Assembly (NCBI GenBank): GCA_025738555.1
Contig: JAOVFP010000022.1
Location: forward strand, 1,736,001 to 1,800,000
DNA length: 64,000 nt
Direction: 5' to 3'
Source: Cyathus striatus
Taxonomy: Eukaryota; Basidiomycota; Agaricomycetes; Agaricales; Nidulariaceae
A model generated the notes under the pieces. The model did not search any database, was not told the origin of the DNA, and worked only from the letters and a program-made list of their open reading frames with translations. Each line of letters begins with the position of its first letter. Within the stretch, counting starts at the first letter, position 1. The position numbers and the translations under genes were made by a program. Below, piece by piece: positions 46,369-58,309 of the stretch.

Positions 46369-47173
46369 ATGTCTAACCTGTCAGTACAGAAAGCAAAGCA
46401 AGTTCTTCAAAGGGCGGTTGTTCGCAGCTCAACTCTTAGACTCTTCCCAAACTACATACTGGCGCAACTTTGTAAAGATAATCAATTAAATGTACACCTG
46501 ACAGGCCGAAGGAACCTGGGAGTACCGATTAAAGACAATTTCATCGCAGCCCTTATTGCGTTTCGGAACGGTCAAAAGTTGCACAAAACTCTAAGAAACG
46601 ACCAGCCATAGACGAACCTGAAGAGTCGCCAAAAAGAAAAAAGAATAGGCAAGTTGTTATGACTTCTATACTATCTAGTTACATGGACTGACATCATGGC
46701 AGACTAAACGAACGTGCTAGCGATATTGATTCTCAGTATCAACTCCTCCCCTATGAGAACATGAATTGTGACTCACCAGGAACTCCACACTTAGTAGACA
46801 AGGGATCGGATGCACCTATGGATATGGTTAGACATATATCCAATCTTGGAGCATCCAAACATATCACTGTGAAGGTGACGCGTATTCAGTATGTTACTGT
46901 ATGAGTGTACAAATCTGTGAAGGACTGGAGACATGTACATGAAGTAGTTTGTGCTGTCGATGATAAAGGTACTCTCCACCTTTCTACAATTCAAAAGCAA
47001 CTTGAAACGTCAGCTACAATTCTTGTAAGTGAAATTGTATTTACTCACTGTCAATTACTGAAACTCTGTAGCCCATAGACTCTAAAAGATATCATCCATA
47101 TTATCAGTATAATCTGGGAAGACTTACCACTGATGAATTAGAGGACCTTATGGACTCTGAAGGATATCTATGA
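46369..47173 (+). pseudogene. Hypothetical protein gene, decayed, unrecognised
   Basis: It starts M-S-N-L-S-V-Q-K-A-K-Q. The first part has L-F-P-N-Y-I-L-A-Q-L-C-K-D-N-Q-L-N-V and a later K-D-N-F-I-A-A-L-I-A-F-R, which loosely resembles a SAP-like helix pair (weak). A shift near 46570 continues as R-S-K-V-A-Q-N-S-K-K-R-P, a basic segment with S-P-K-R-K-K-N-R that could be a nuclear localisation signal. Further exons give L-L-P-Y-E-N-M and, after a TGA (46902-46904), V-K-D-W-R-H-V-H-E-V, then Y-Y-Q-Y-N-L-G-R-L-T-T-D-E-L-E-D-L, ending at TGA 47171-47173. It lies tail to tail with the SPT5-like gene. Function unknown. Confidence 0.45.
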
Positions 47174-47284
47174 GCGATTTTTTGCACGGACAATCGTATA
47201 ATACAATGTGAAAAGTAATAAACATGTGTATACTTAGAATATTACATGGCTAGCAAAATTGTATAGTATACAAGCCCAAGAATT

Positions 47285-50241
47285 TCATCCGAAGTATATA
47301 CACAGATCCTTAGTTGGTATATCATGTTTCTTTCTATCTTTGTATGCCCCCTTATATGGCATCACTGTGGTTACATCCCCGTTAACCATGTATACCTGGT
47401 ATGTATTTCTGAACTCATGGAAGTTAGCTGGGTTAAAGACAATCACGCGTTGAGGCATTCTAGTCAGGTGACCTGGCTTCACGAACTCTGGCGGTATTTC
47501 ATGAATGACCTCCTCACCAATTACCCGCACGCAGAAACGTTTTTTGTCTCTCACTAACCCTTCAAAGTGACATTCCGCATTTTCCAGGTGTCCGTTTTCG
47601 AAACCAGAGTTTGCATCAGTTGGTTGCATACCCAAAATTATCACTTTTAATAATTTCCCTTTGAAGACGGTGCCATCAGCATCAATCATATGCTTTATCC
47701 AATGTTCTGCATATAATGCAATAAATCAATATTTCATGCAAGAGTAATGATACTATGCCTACACACCATCAAATGCAGTTGGTTGTCGAGCAGAGCCTTC
47801 ACTGACAACAGCCGTTTGCATTGAGGCAGGGAGAGTTGCAGAGGGTTGCAGGGGGAACAACGATATTGTATTCTCTGGAGCTACACATATTTTAGTTATG
47901 AGTGATATAATTTGGTGAGAAACGAACTGCAGTGAGCGAAAGCAAATAATTCAGCGGATGCGCCAGAGGACACTGAAGCAACCTGGGGGGTCCTTGAGCT
48001 TGGATCCCAAGCGGGTGTTTGAGACCCAATCCCAGAATCATGTTCCCAGCGGGGTGTCGAACAAATGCCCAATGCAGGCTCGGTGTCCTTTCCGGTAGTT
48101 TGAGCAGTAAAAAAATCATTCATGGACTTGTCACTATACCTGTAATATTGTTAGTTATTTAAAGAGAGCAATATTATACCGTACAAATACTCTGGAATAT
48201 ACAGGTCCTTCATAGGAAACTCCAGAAGATCCCTCGAAAACATTAGGTGTTCCGGGACCTCAAGTTGCGCAACATTGCTTGCGCTAACGTTCTTCAGGAT
48301 CCCACGAGTTCCTTTGAGTGGACCACACCTTACCCAGGCATATTTCCCATACTGGTACCAATAAGGATCCACTCGCATCTGGTAGGCCTCAGAACCATAG
48401 GAGGCAGCACTATTTATGGGTGAATCACTTTTTCCATCTGGCCACCGAAAAGTAGTACTTCGTTGCACTTCACTACAGTGGTCTAGGTCTGACGAGCGAA
48501 TTTGCAGGTGACTAGCCTATTTAACTTGTTAGAATGAAACAAATCCACGTTAGTAAAAATACTGACCTCACCTAATGGAAAGGCAAAAAAGGTAATGGTC
48601 TCATCACCAATCTTTCCATTACATTCAACGGTTGTTACCATCCCAACTCTTCCTTTGTGCTCCCCAGATTTAACCCTAACACCATCGCCAACCTTAAAGA
48701 ACTTCTGAAGAAGTTCCAGGGATTGTGAAAACATCTGCGTCGGAAACTCAACAAGATTCAGCGACACATTTTCTCCTTCAATATCTTCCACAAATGCTAG
48801 ATAATCTTTTCCTCCTTCCAGCGTAATCTTTACTTGATCACCTATCTTTATATTTGATGATAGTGAGGCACGTTGGGAGAGTTCCATGACATCCGCAGGA
48901 ATCTACCTACATTTCTCGAAGGATTGTAATTCATTTATTGTTGGCATAGCGTCGACCTGGTAGTAGTCATCAGTATCGAGTTTCCTACACACGATAAATC
49001 CATCCAAGGTATACTGTGAATTTTGAAATATGTATCCTTTGATAACCTTCTTCCCCACATCTTCATATTGAACTAAAAGTTCGCCTGGGCTTATCTCTCG
49101 GGCACGATCGACGTTGAATGACTCGCAATGTGGCAGAGGCATAATCTTCGACTTTGATGATCCTGCGACTTGCTTTTTCGAGGCCTTTTCGTAGAGGATT
49201 CTAGGAAAGTGGACGACGTCAATTCGAAATGAGCAGTCACAAACATTAGTTACAAATGCTAGGTCATAGTGGTAATGCCCTTTGAGCCTCACCCAAGAAT
49301 ACTGGGTAGGAATGTAAGTTGACGCTAGTTTTGTGTAGGAATTCCAGCATGTAGTAGGCGTCTGACGAATCTTATTGCAGAAAGCTTGGCTATAGATAGC
49401 CGCACACTTTTTAACGTCCTCTAGGCTGTGTCCTTCGACATAAACATGGCCTGGTATCATGGCTGACGTGAACGCGCTTTGAATATGCTTAGGACCAGCT
49501 TGGGTTGTGAGCATGTGCACTATTGTTTCCTCAGATCCTTCCTACAGAAGGCTAGTAAGAGCTTGTTTCGTGGGTTTTTTATACAGCTTACTACTGACCT
49601 GAACCAGAATGTCGAACATCGGCCAATCTTGAGGTGTTATACCGCTACGAGCGATACTGTGCTTATGGTTCGCAAGCATGGGATCGCCATCACATTCCAA
49701 ATGGTTACCTACGCGCCTAGGCTTTTCGACATATTTGTTGGTCAAATGGTCAATGAAGCCATGATCAGCTTGAATGGCCTGTGTTAATGACAAATGGGTA
49801 CTAGGAATATTGCTATCTTCATCGTCCATGAAATCGTCAATGAAATTGTCTATAGGAGAGGTATAGTTAGTATAACAGTTACTTCTTAAGACCCTTACAT
49901 ACCGTCTGAATCAATAACATCTTCGTCTTCCGAGCCAGTCGCTACTTCAGCTTCCAAATCTAAAAAGGACTGTGAGATGTTAATATAGTTCGCGTTCACG
50001 TTCATAAGTGTTAATAGCGTAGGGTCTCACTGCCAATCTTGCTCTTTTCGTTTTCCTAGGCTGTACAGACAGCGCTCAGTATTGTTAAATTAATAAATAC
50101 ATATGTCTTTACCTTCAAATTGCTTTTTGATGGTCCAGGCTGCGAGAGCGGTGTTTCATCATCTACGTCGTTAAACCATTGAATCTCTGACGCATCCTTC
50201 AGCGAGCCGTCCTGATTCAGAGCACAGTTATCTTGGGACAT
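47285..50241 (-). CDS. SPT5-like transcription elongation factor paralog
   Basis: SPT5 with SPT4 binds RNA polymerase II and controls pausing and elongation. The start is 50241 (M-S-Q-D-N-C-A-L). The first exons encode an acidic region (S-E-D-E-D-V-I-D-S-D). The NGN domain follows as D-W-P-M-F-D-I-L-V-Q joined, by a 57-bp intron, to E-G-S-E-E-T-I-V-H-M-L and A-F-T-S-A-M-I-P-G-H-V-Y-V-E-G (about 49620-49430). KOW-like modules are W-V-R-L-K-G-H-Y-H-Y-D-L-A-F-V (about 49290), F-K-V-G-D-G-V-R-V-K-S-G-E-H-K-G (about 48690), W-V-R-C-G-P-L-K-G-T-R-G (about 48335) and a last one near the C-terminus. A CTR-like motif GSQTPAWDPSSRTP (about 48025-47985) lies before the final exon. It has at least seven exons with introns of about 50 bp. 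A single in-frame TAG (48905-48903) between the second and third blocks makes it either a recent pseudogene or dependent on splicing I cannot see. Divergence suggests a paralog, not the housekeeping gene. Confidence 0.75.
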
Positions 50242-50551
50242 CGTTTAAATCTGTATAGGTAGGTATTGTAAGGTATTGTATTGTATTGCTACTATGTACT
50301 ATGTAACTACAATATCTACATGACGGGGTGGAAAGAAACTTTAACGACGCGACTATGGTTCCTTTTATCATAGGTCCCAACTTAAGGGTAGGCATCAATG
50401 GTCATGTGAAATTTCTGCCCTCCCCACTCAGTCCCCACTCCCTCTTTGAGGGGGCAATGCTAGAGAACCCAGAGTTCATATTACTATACGCTACATAAAC
50501 TGTGTATATACGTAGTCCATTATGATGTATGTAAGTGTGTGTCTATGAAAA
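50242..50551. other. Intergenic spacer
   Basis: It lies between the SPT5-like start and the WD40 gene end. It contains the motif CCCCACTCAGTCCCCACTC (50422-50440), which recurs upstream of the WD40 gene. Confidence 0.4.
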
Positions 50552-52209
50552 TCAAGAGCTGGATGTGTTGAGAGCTGGTGGTGTAAGCATTGTTATCACG
50601 GAAGAGCTGTGTTGAGAGCTGGTTGTGTTGAGAGCTGGTTGTGTGAGCGCCATTATGGAAGAATGGAGCACTTCAACCCATCCTCCAATCGTGTTGGTTA
50701 ACAATAATGCTTGCAGTTCTTGAAAAAACAGTACAGCGACTATTATTACAATTACCTGTGTATAGGTAAGTGATTTCGATTTCGAAATCACAACGACATC
50801 CTTTTCAGAAGGATCTTTAGATGTAACAGTGTTCTTGTGGGATATGAGATGGATGGGATATATAAGATCGAGATATGTACTTATGACAGGTGTTGAATCC
50901 CATAGTTTAATGGGATAAGGTGACTTGCGATCATTGTTTTCTGAGGAGCCTGTGGCTACAATACACCTTGAACCAATAGAGACAGCCTTGAATTATGTTA
51001 AAGGATGTTAACCAATGCTATAGCTCTGAAAGAAGGAGAATTACCTCAACAACCTGGGTCAGAGCGTTGCTTTCGTGTGGCAAACATGACTGCATACTCC
51101 CAAAATGTGAAAATACACGAGGAGATCTGTCATCGCTACCAACAATCACGAGAGAACCATCCAGTGCACAAGCAAGTTGCATGGGAAAATTGCGGGAAAT
51201 TGGGTGTTCGTAGGTTTTGAGTGGTTTAGAAGGCGGGAGCGAGTATGTGTCAACGCCATTGAATAGATTCGAAACATGGATCTCCTTCTTGCTAGAGACG
51301 ATAGCATGGCCACTTGTCCCATATAAGTAAACATCGTGAATAATTAGAAAGTGAAACATACATGCAAGACCTCAAACGACGATTCCACTGAAGAGTCCAC
51401 AGATCAACTTGGTAATTAATCCTTATGAGAGTGAGATCAGCTATTGTTGCAAACAGGGAGCAACACTCACAGCTCGTGCGTTTCAAGCACTGAAAAGAGA
51501 ATCTGTTTTCCATCGTCATGGAAGGAGATGCTACAGATGATGTGGTTATGAGATGGCGTCCTTGCATACTCTTCGAGGTCGCCTATAATTTTCATAAGTG
51601 TCAAGAAACAAAGGTATTCAAAATGTCGTACCTCCAGAGTTGACTGACCACACCACCAAACAGCTGGTTCCAATACTAGCAAGACATTGACCACTCTTGT
51701 CAAATGTAATCTCCTCCATGCGATGTTCATGTGCCTCCGTAACACTTTTGCAGACAAACTAAAGAAAAAATGAACAAATGAAAAAAAGAAACTAAGGGAG
51801 AGTTACCTTGGTGGTTTCATAGTGAAATACCATGATGGAGCCATCTGCAAATCCTACAGCAAACCTCGAACACATGCCTTCAAGTTCTAGCATCCAAACT
51901 GCGGCTGATACAGGACCATGGAATACTAGGCTAACGGTCTGGAGAATTACTCCGCTAGATGTATCCCAAATGACAAATGTACCGTCTTCAGCTAGTAGTA
52001 CATCATTAAGTCTATATTTATTTAAAACATAAGGAGACAATCCTACCTCCGCTTAACAACTTCGATGAATCTGGACACATTTTGAGGACGTTGATGGGCT
52101 TTTCATGGTAAAGAAGGGTATGGATTGTGGTGAACTATACATTTTGTTAGTTCCGAGACATGAAAGTTACGATTACACATACCTTTGGTAAATCAGCTTG
52201 AATCGACAT
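50552..52209 (-). CDS. WD40-repeat protein
   Basis: The start at 52209 gives M-S-I-Q-A-D-L-P-K, then L-L-Y-H-E-K-P-I-N-V-L-K-M-C-P-D-S-S-K-L-L-S-G-G. WD-type repeats follow over several exons: L-A-E-D-G-T-F-V-I-W-D-T (about 52000), F-A-V-G-F-A-D-G-S-I-M-V-F-H-Y (about 51850), H-R-M-E-E-I-T-F-D-K-S-G-Q-C-L-A-S-I-G (about 51710), I-I-C-S-I-S-F-H-D-D-G-K-Q-I-L-F (about 51530) and A-L-D-G-S-L-V-I-V-G-S-D-D-R-S (about 51160). The C-terminal exon holds a hydrophobic stretch and ends at 50552. Such beta-propellers act as binding platforms; the partner here is unknown. It is co-oriented with the SPT5-like gene, 310 bp apart. I found no stop that the introns do not explain. Confidence 0.75.
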
Positions 52210-53412
52210 GGCTATGAATACTTCCCACCAGAGTGAGGGAAGATATTCTTATAGAAAGGGCGGTTGCATACTTGTGGAGGTACTTGATTGTTTGATAGAC
52301 AAAAATTTGTCGAATTGTAGACTGTACAATAGATAGACAATTAGTTCGTTAGATATGCATATGCTAATAAAATAATCGACTCATCTGAAGTGACATTTTG
52401 TTATCTTCATTTCTTCATCGTTGACAACAAGGATACATACCTGTAAGTGAACTCTTGTTTTTTTCGTTTCCATTCTTCGCGATGGCCATGAATAATAATG
52501 ATTTGTGCCAAGGGGCACTTGGTTTCATTATTCTAATCTCCAACATATCTACCGGCATATAGTCCCCATCTGAACAGCCCCACTCGGTCCCCACTCAGTT
52601 AATCCATTGAGCCTAGTCCATACCCTTGTTCCACCTCGTATCCATTTTTTCTTTTATTTGTTTCTTTCTTTCAGTCCAACTAAGTCCTACTTTATGCATA
52701 TCTACTATAGCTACATGAATATTAATTACTATCTATGTATTGTATCTACGGGAACATGGGAGTAAGAAAGAGAGAGAGGGAAAGCGTCCACATGATGCGG
52801 CACTTGCTTTGCAGTATGACCCAACTGAAGGGCAGGTTGCCGTGGGTTGCTGTGACCAGCCCTAAATGCTGGCACTATCTCTGCATCTACAACGACCTGC
52901 CCTCCAGCTGGGCCCTATCACAAAGCAACTCTCGAACCATGGGAATATTTTTTCTCTCTCTCTTTCATACCACCATGTTCCCTGTAGCTACAGTAGTTTA
53001 CTAGTATTCAGAGTAGATAGCGTAGTATTATAAGTAGATAGAATAAAATGTATGCCAATACAATGTTTTCAGCATGAATGAGCACCATTAGTATTGTAAG
53101 GAACAGTTCCCCACTCACTCCCCACTCGAGTATCGTCCCTGACCTGATAGTACTAACCTCCATTAGTATTACCCCCGCTCGCTCACCCTCTATTATTGTG
53201 TATCCTGGATATGGTATTCTTATAATGTAAGTATGTCGTTGTGTCTCACTGGCGTACTGGTATACTAACAGAATAATTAGGTCCTATTGTATTCCCTGGA
53301 TACGGTATTATATGGGTATGCTAATCTGTTTTACTGGCATAATAGTATATACTAATACAATAACCAGGTGTTATTTAATGTGACATCGGCAGGCCATGCT
53401 GCTCATTCAAAC
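52210..53412. other. Intergenic region
   Basis: No gene is recognised. CCCCACTCGGTCCCCACTCAG at about 52578-52597 and CCCCACTCACTCCCCACTC at 53109-53127 are close copies of the motif at 50422. A small frame at 52735-53004 lacks any motif. Confidence 0.4.
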
Positions 53413-54315
53413 ATGTCGAATGATGAAGCCCCTCCCGTGGGCAGCCTTCCCGATCCTATTCAAACAAGGTGCAGGAGTAGGACAAGAGCAGCTGAGCAGG
53501 TATGTCAGGTCATAAATGACCGTTGTATGAATTCTTACATTTGCTCTTCAGATTACTGCTGCAGGTCCTCCCGTAGATGCTGGCCATCCATACCGTCCCA
53601 TTCCACCAAGGCTGCAGGGCAAGATGAGACTCGCCGGTGAGCAAGTACATCCAGTCATACACTCCCATTATACGTATTCTTACACCCAGTTCTTTAGATT
53701 ACTGGTGCAGGCCCTCCCATAGATCCCAGCCATCCGTATCAGCCTGTTTCACCAAGGCTACATGGCAGGACACAATCGGTCGTCAAGCAGGTACATCTAA
53801 GTCATATGCTATAAATTAAATGAACTCTTACTCCTGCCTTTTAGACTAATATTACATGCCAGCATTATACTCGCTTTCGAGTGGAACAAGAACCATCGCC
53901 GCCCAATGAACTAGCACCAGGACAGGTGGAGGTTGCGCAAGGTGCACTCCGTAATCCACAGGCATGTATACCATCCTTACTGTCTTGATATTGATCACTG
54001 AATACAATTATAGGGCCCCGGACTTGGCGCATCTGGACCACCTTCACGCCAACCACTATCCCCTGCACCTAGCTTGATAACATCAAGCACGCCGACACAT
54101 GCATCGCTTCTGCCATCTCTGCTTCCAGGAACTTCAGCTGCATTTTTCGGCGGCAATCCTGCTCAGCCATCTGAAGTGGGTGCGCTGGTATGTACCATTT
54201 AATCTTTTCAACATGCCCTTACTCAATATAACTGTAGGGCCCCATACTCGCTGCATCTGGTCCACCCCCTCAACACTCGATGCCCTCTGTGCCTATGTCA
54301 ACGGCATTGGTCTTG

Positions 54316-54560
54316 CATCCATCTCTGCTGCCTGAAATGTCAGCTCGCCTCCAATCGTCTCTGGGGAGCATTGCTCATCCACCCCCAGCATTACCCCCAC
54401 CTATTCCAGCAGTGGTGGCACATCCATCTCTGCTGCCTGTCGTGTCGGCTCGCCCCCAGTCCTCTCTGGGGAGCATTGTTCATCCACCCCCAGCATTACC
54501 CCCACCTATTCCACCAGTGGTGGTGCATCCACCTCTGCTGCCTGGAGCGGCAGTGCATGG
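54316..54560 (+). repeat. 105-bp in-frame repeats (35 residues)
   Basis: CATCCATCTCTGCTGCCTG occurs at 54316 and 54421, and with one change at 54526, exactly 105 bp apart. The units encode S-S-L-G-S-I-x-H-P-P-P-A-L-P-P-P-I-P. The period is a multiple of three, so the reading frame is kept. Confidence 0.8.
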
Positions 54561-55468
54561 TAGCATTATTGCTCCACCTTCACCTCCTTCCATTCCAGGA
54601 GCCTTTTGTGAGAGTCCTCCACTGGACCGTATTATCTCAATGCAGGTCAATAATGTCAACTGTTCGTCATCCAGCTCTCAACAGCCTGTCATACCCAATG
54701 AACTAGTTACGCCTCAACAAGATTCCTCTTCCAGCATGGTGGTAGATCACCTGCAGATTAACCAGCCTTCCATCATATAGCAACAGGCCAATCCGACTCC
54801 TATCCCCCATCAGCAGGAAACGATGGAGGTCGATGCTCATCATCAGAATGGTCAGCCTCCCATCCCATCGCAGCTAGCTGGTGCTCCTCCCCACCAGCTG
54901 GACAGCCCACCTCAGCAACCAGCCGATCCTGCCCTCAACCACATTCAGCAGGATGGCCTACCTCCTGCCCTTCAGCAGCCAGCCGACCCTGCTCCCAATC
55001 ATGCTCAGCAGGACGGCCCACCTACTACCTCGCAGGATGGCCCACTTCCCACCCCTCAACAGCCGGCTGGTCCTGCTCCCAACGTCCACCAGCAGAACGG
55101 CCCACCTCCTGCCCCACAGCAGCCAGCTGGTCCTGCTCTCAATGTCTATCTTTCTCCTGAACAGGTGAGGTCTTCTTATATAGTAGTGCACCTCATACTA
55201 ATATTGTTAGTTAACAATAGTTACGCGATGTGTGATGACTTCAGTCGACATATCCATCTGAGAGATTATTTCAGAAATATGCTCCACTGAAAGTCCCCAA
55301 GGCAAAGGCAAAGGCAAAGGTCAAGCATCCTCTCCTTCAGAGGATGTGGATGACCCCATGGATAGTGGGGATGAAACTGAGAACAATGTCCAAGGCGATA
55401 ACAGTATCCTAGTCCCTTCCTCAAGAAAGTGTAAGAAAAAGGAAGAAGATGATCAGATGTTTGACATA

Positions 55469-55850
55469 TGTTCATGTCTCTATTCTTCGACACATAGGTT
55501 AACCTTTTCGTAGCAACATCTCCATGTCAGAAGTAACAAAGAATAAGGAGTGTGGTAGAGAGAGAATAGAGGATAATGAAGAGCAAAGAGGGTGATAGTG
55601 GAGCAAAGACTCAGACACAAACACAGACACAGACACAAGATGGGGAGGAAACTTGTTAACATCTACCAAAGTACAAGGGGTTTATATATACAAGAAAGCA
55701 CAGCCATGTAACTAAGGTAACTGACAGCTGTCAATCTGTCAATCACATATCTGTCAATCACATATCTGTCAATCACAGAACTGTCAAGTATGACAGGTGA
55801 CAAGTGACAGCTGTCAAAGAAGCTGTGCAACCCTGAATATCTAACACTCC
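55469..55850 (-). mobile_element. LTR-like insertion in the proline-rich gene
   Basis: Here 382 bp separate two coding parts. The 5-mers next to it are ACATA (55464-55468) and ACATC (55851-55855), a near-perfect duplication, and removing the insert with one copy gives an uninterrupted frame across the junction. On the minus strand it has GGAGTGTTAGATATTC near its start, a TATATATAAACCCC promoter-like box, a TCTCTCTC-like pyrimidine tract and a CATGAACA end, as in copia-type LTRs. Three CTGTCAATCACATAT-type repeats lie inside (about 55732-55780). The exact ends are ambiguous by one or two bases. Confidence 0.6.
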
Positions 55851-56943
55851 ACATCTACCTGAACGAGACAAAAAGGCTGTGGTACACTCACACTCTGGAA
55901 TTTGTCTGTCCATCTGCAGAAGAACTCAAACAGTTCAGGGACCGCAAGCTAACTCTAAACGCAGCATCACCAAAATTGAATTGGATGGTGCCCTTCACTT
56001 CCGAGTGGAACAGGGAGATGATTCGGCTCCTTGCCTTGGATTACCAGATTGTGCTGAATGGTCAAGTCAATTTCCATGTTCCTAAGGGAGAAGAGACAAT
56101 GGCGAAGCTGGCGAAGAAGATCAGTGAAAGACTATGACGGAGTGCTCTAAAGTACAGGCGGTTACAGCGAAGTATTGATCCCATAAAGAAGTCTGAGTTA
56201 GCTATCGCTGAAGCTGAAGAGAAAGCAAGGAATTGTAGGTTTACTCATCAGGAAGGGGTACGTGTATAGTTTAACTTCATATTACTTTCACATACTGAAT
56301 GCACTTTCAGATGTGGAAACGCAGAGGGAAAGTTGTTTCGGCTCACCTGACCAATAACACTGAAAACTATCAGTTTTGGAGGGGTGTCGAACACGTCCAC
56401 AATGCATTGGGAGCTATGGGGATGAGCTCAGACAAAACCAAAATTGAAGGTACAAGTACCCAAAACAAAGTTGTTCGTTGAAAGAAGAAAGCCTGGCTTA
56501 ACAATAGTATTTCTTTGTTGTTCCGGGATGTGGAGGCATATGGCACTGGACTAAGAAAGGGAGGTGGAAATGTTCATTGCATCAGGGAGTACAATGGAGC
56601 TTCATCTAAGTCTCCTCCATCTGAGATGAATGAACCATCACCAGAGCAAATATGTGTTCAGAGACTTCCAATCAATTTCTATGATACAACTTGGTACAAA
56701 TCCCTTAGTACAGGACAAAAAGCTGCCATTGAGGCCAGTCCTGTCGAAGATCTGCCCGATATGGTATGTTACTTTCATACTTAAGTGTTTCTAAGTCTGA
56801 TGATCATTTGTTTGTTTCTACAGTCTGTGCTGAAGAAGTAATGGCTGATCCAAAGTTGATATGGTAGGACTTCAATAGGACTTCATATATACCTATAGGG
56901 ACAGCTTTATAGCCTACATTCGCTGTATATATGTAGTGGTTAT

Positions 56944-57066
56944 GACTGTATTGACTGTAGATATCGTCATGGTTATATAACATGGACACTGTCTTCATAT
57001 AATGGACTGTATTGACTGTAGATATCGTCGTAGAATAACATGGACATTGTCTTCATATAATGGACT
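56944..57066. repeat. 61-bp tandem duplication next to the hAT-like element
   Basis: GACTGTATTGACTGTAGATA starts at 56944 and again at 57005, and the following AACATGGAC-TGTCTTCATATAATGGACT is also repeated. The second unit ends exactly at the left border of the element at 57067. Confidence 0.75.
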
Positions 57067-58290
57067 TAGGCAAATGCATGGGTACGCCATACCCACATGG
57101 GTCACGGGTAAGGGTACCAGTGGGTATGGGTATGGGTCAGGTCTTCGAGACCCGTAACCCGCAGGTACCCGTAGACAGTTTATTGAATAAAAATGACTGA
57201 AAGGAAGATTTTACAAGCACTATAATAATAATGAATAAGTACATAGCATATATTTACCTAGATAGTGTTTGTGCTTAGAGAAAAACCTCGGTTTTTCATT
57301 TTGTTCAGCTCGCGGGGTTGACCTTAAATGATATACCTAATGCAATTCATTCAAACTAACATTACTACTCCAATTCTTTTTGCATCTCTTCGATATTTCT
57401 GGTACAGATAGTGCGTTGCTGCACGTTTCTAACGACCCTACATACACAATTTATGGCCGACTCGTTCTGGTTCTATAAATAATATTGTCTACCTCTTCCC
57501 CAGTACACAGAAATTAGGATTCCCCTCTATATCACACTCGCTCCCTTTGTATTTCAACAGAAATATCGCAATATTATGTACTGGTTACATGCAATATAGT
57601 ACCTGTTCCATATAACTGTGTATTGGACCTGAGACAATGTTTATTTAATATTCTTCTATGTTATGTAGAATTTCCTATATTTTGAAGATGGTACAACACA
57701 ACAAGCAGTGTTCATGCTAGTCTCTCATACTTTCATGCAATTATATCCATGTTGTCTATGTACGAAATGAGCTATTATAAACTATATTGGCACATCTTGT
57801 TCAAGTACTATGAAATAGATATTCTATATCTTTTATATACTAGAGATAGTACAATACAAGCAGCAATTTTGACTCACTTCTCTTGCATACTCGTGTACTA
57901 ATACCTGTGTTGTATAACTACAAAATGAGCTATTATATACAATGTTCGCATATCTGCTTCAAATACTACGAAATAAGCATTCCAAATTTCCTATTTTTGG
58001 AGATAGTACAATAAAAGCAGCCATTTTCATGCAATGTTCACATATGCTTGCATACTAATACTAGTACCATTTAAGTATAAAATAAGCCATTACAAAAAAT
58101 TATTGCACATTTGCCTCAAGTGATACAAATTAATTCATCATATGTTTATTCTAATTCTAAAATAAGTACTTAAAACCTGTGGGTTGTGATACCCATGGGA
58201 ACCCGTACCCGTGGGAATGGGTACGGGTTGACGTGGGTACGGGTATGGGTCGAGCTTGAGACACCCATGGGTTACCCATGACGTTGCCTA
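57067..58290. mobile_element. Non-autonomous hAT-like element, 1224 bp
   Basis: The ends are inverted: TAGGCAAATGCATGGGTA on the left and, on the complement of the right end, TAGGCAACGTCATGGGTA. The 8-mers outside are AATGGACT (57059-57066) and AATAGACT (58291-58298), an 8-bp duplication with one change. Both subterminal regions (57078-57180 and 58180-58280) are built of GGGTACGGGTATGGGT-like units in inverted arrangement. The AT-rich middle shows no ORF, so it needs a transposase from elsewhere. Confidence 0.75.
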
Positions 58291-58309
58291 AATAGACTCG
58301 AGGTCATTT

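Larger units (their letters stand above)
53413..56841 (+). pseudogene. Proline/glutamine-rich protein gene, unrecognised, interrupted by LTR-like insert
   Basis: It starts M-S-N-D-E-A-P-P-V-G-S. Exons 1-3 repeat an I-T-A-A-G-P-P-V-D-A-G-H-P-Y-R-P type block (second version I-T-G-A-G-P-P-I-D-P-S-H-P-Y-Q-P), each ending before a GTACATC-like donor, so exon duplication is likely. Two exons starting G-P-G-L-G-A-S-G-P-P and G-P-I-L-A-A-S-G-P-P follow, then 35-residue proline-rich repeats (54316-54560). After a TAG (54778-54780) come Q-Q-P-A-D-P/A-G-P-A repeats (54840-55160), a basic/acidic segment ending E-D-D-Q-M-F-D, the insert at 55469-55850, and then N-E-T-K-R-L-W-Y-T-H in the same frame. TGA codons at 56135-56137 and 56479-56481 break the C-terminal region, which ends at TAA 56839-56841. 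No known domain; low-complexity sequence suggests a disordered, possibly nuclear protein. Confidence 0.6.

Noticed and set aside
50422..50440. Terminal repeat of a large element around the SPT5-WD40 pair
   Set aside because: The motif copies are direct, are three and not two, and do not bracket both genes symmetrically. No target duplication was found.
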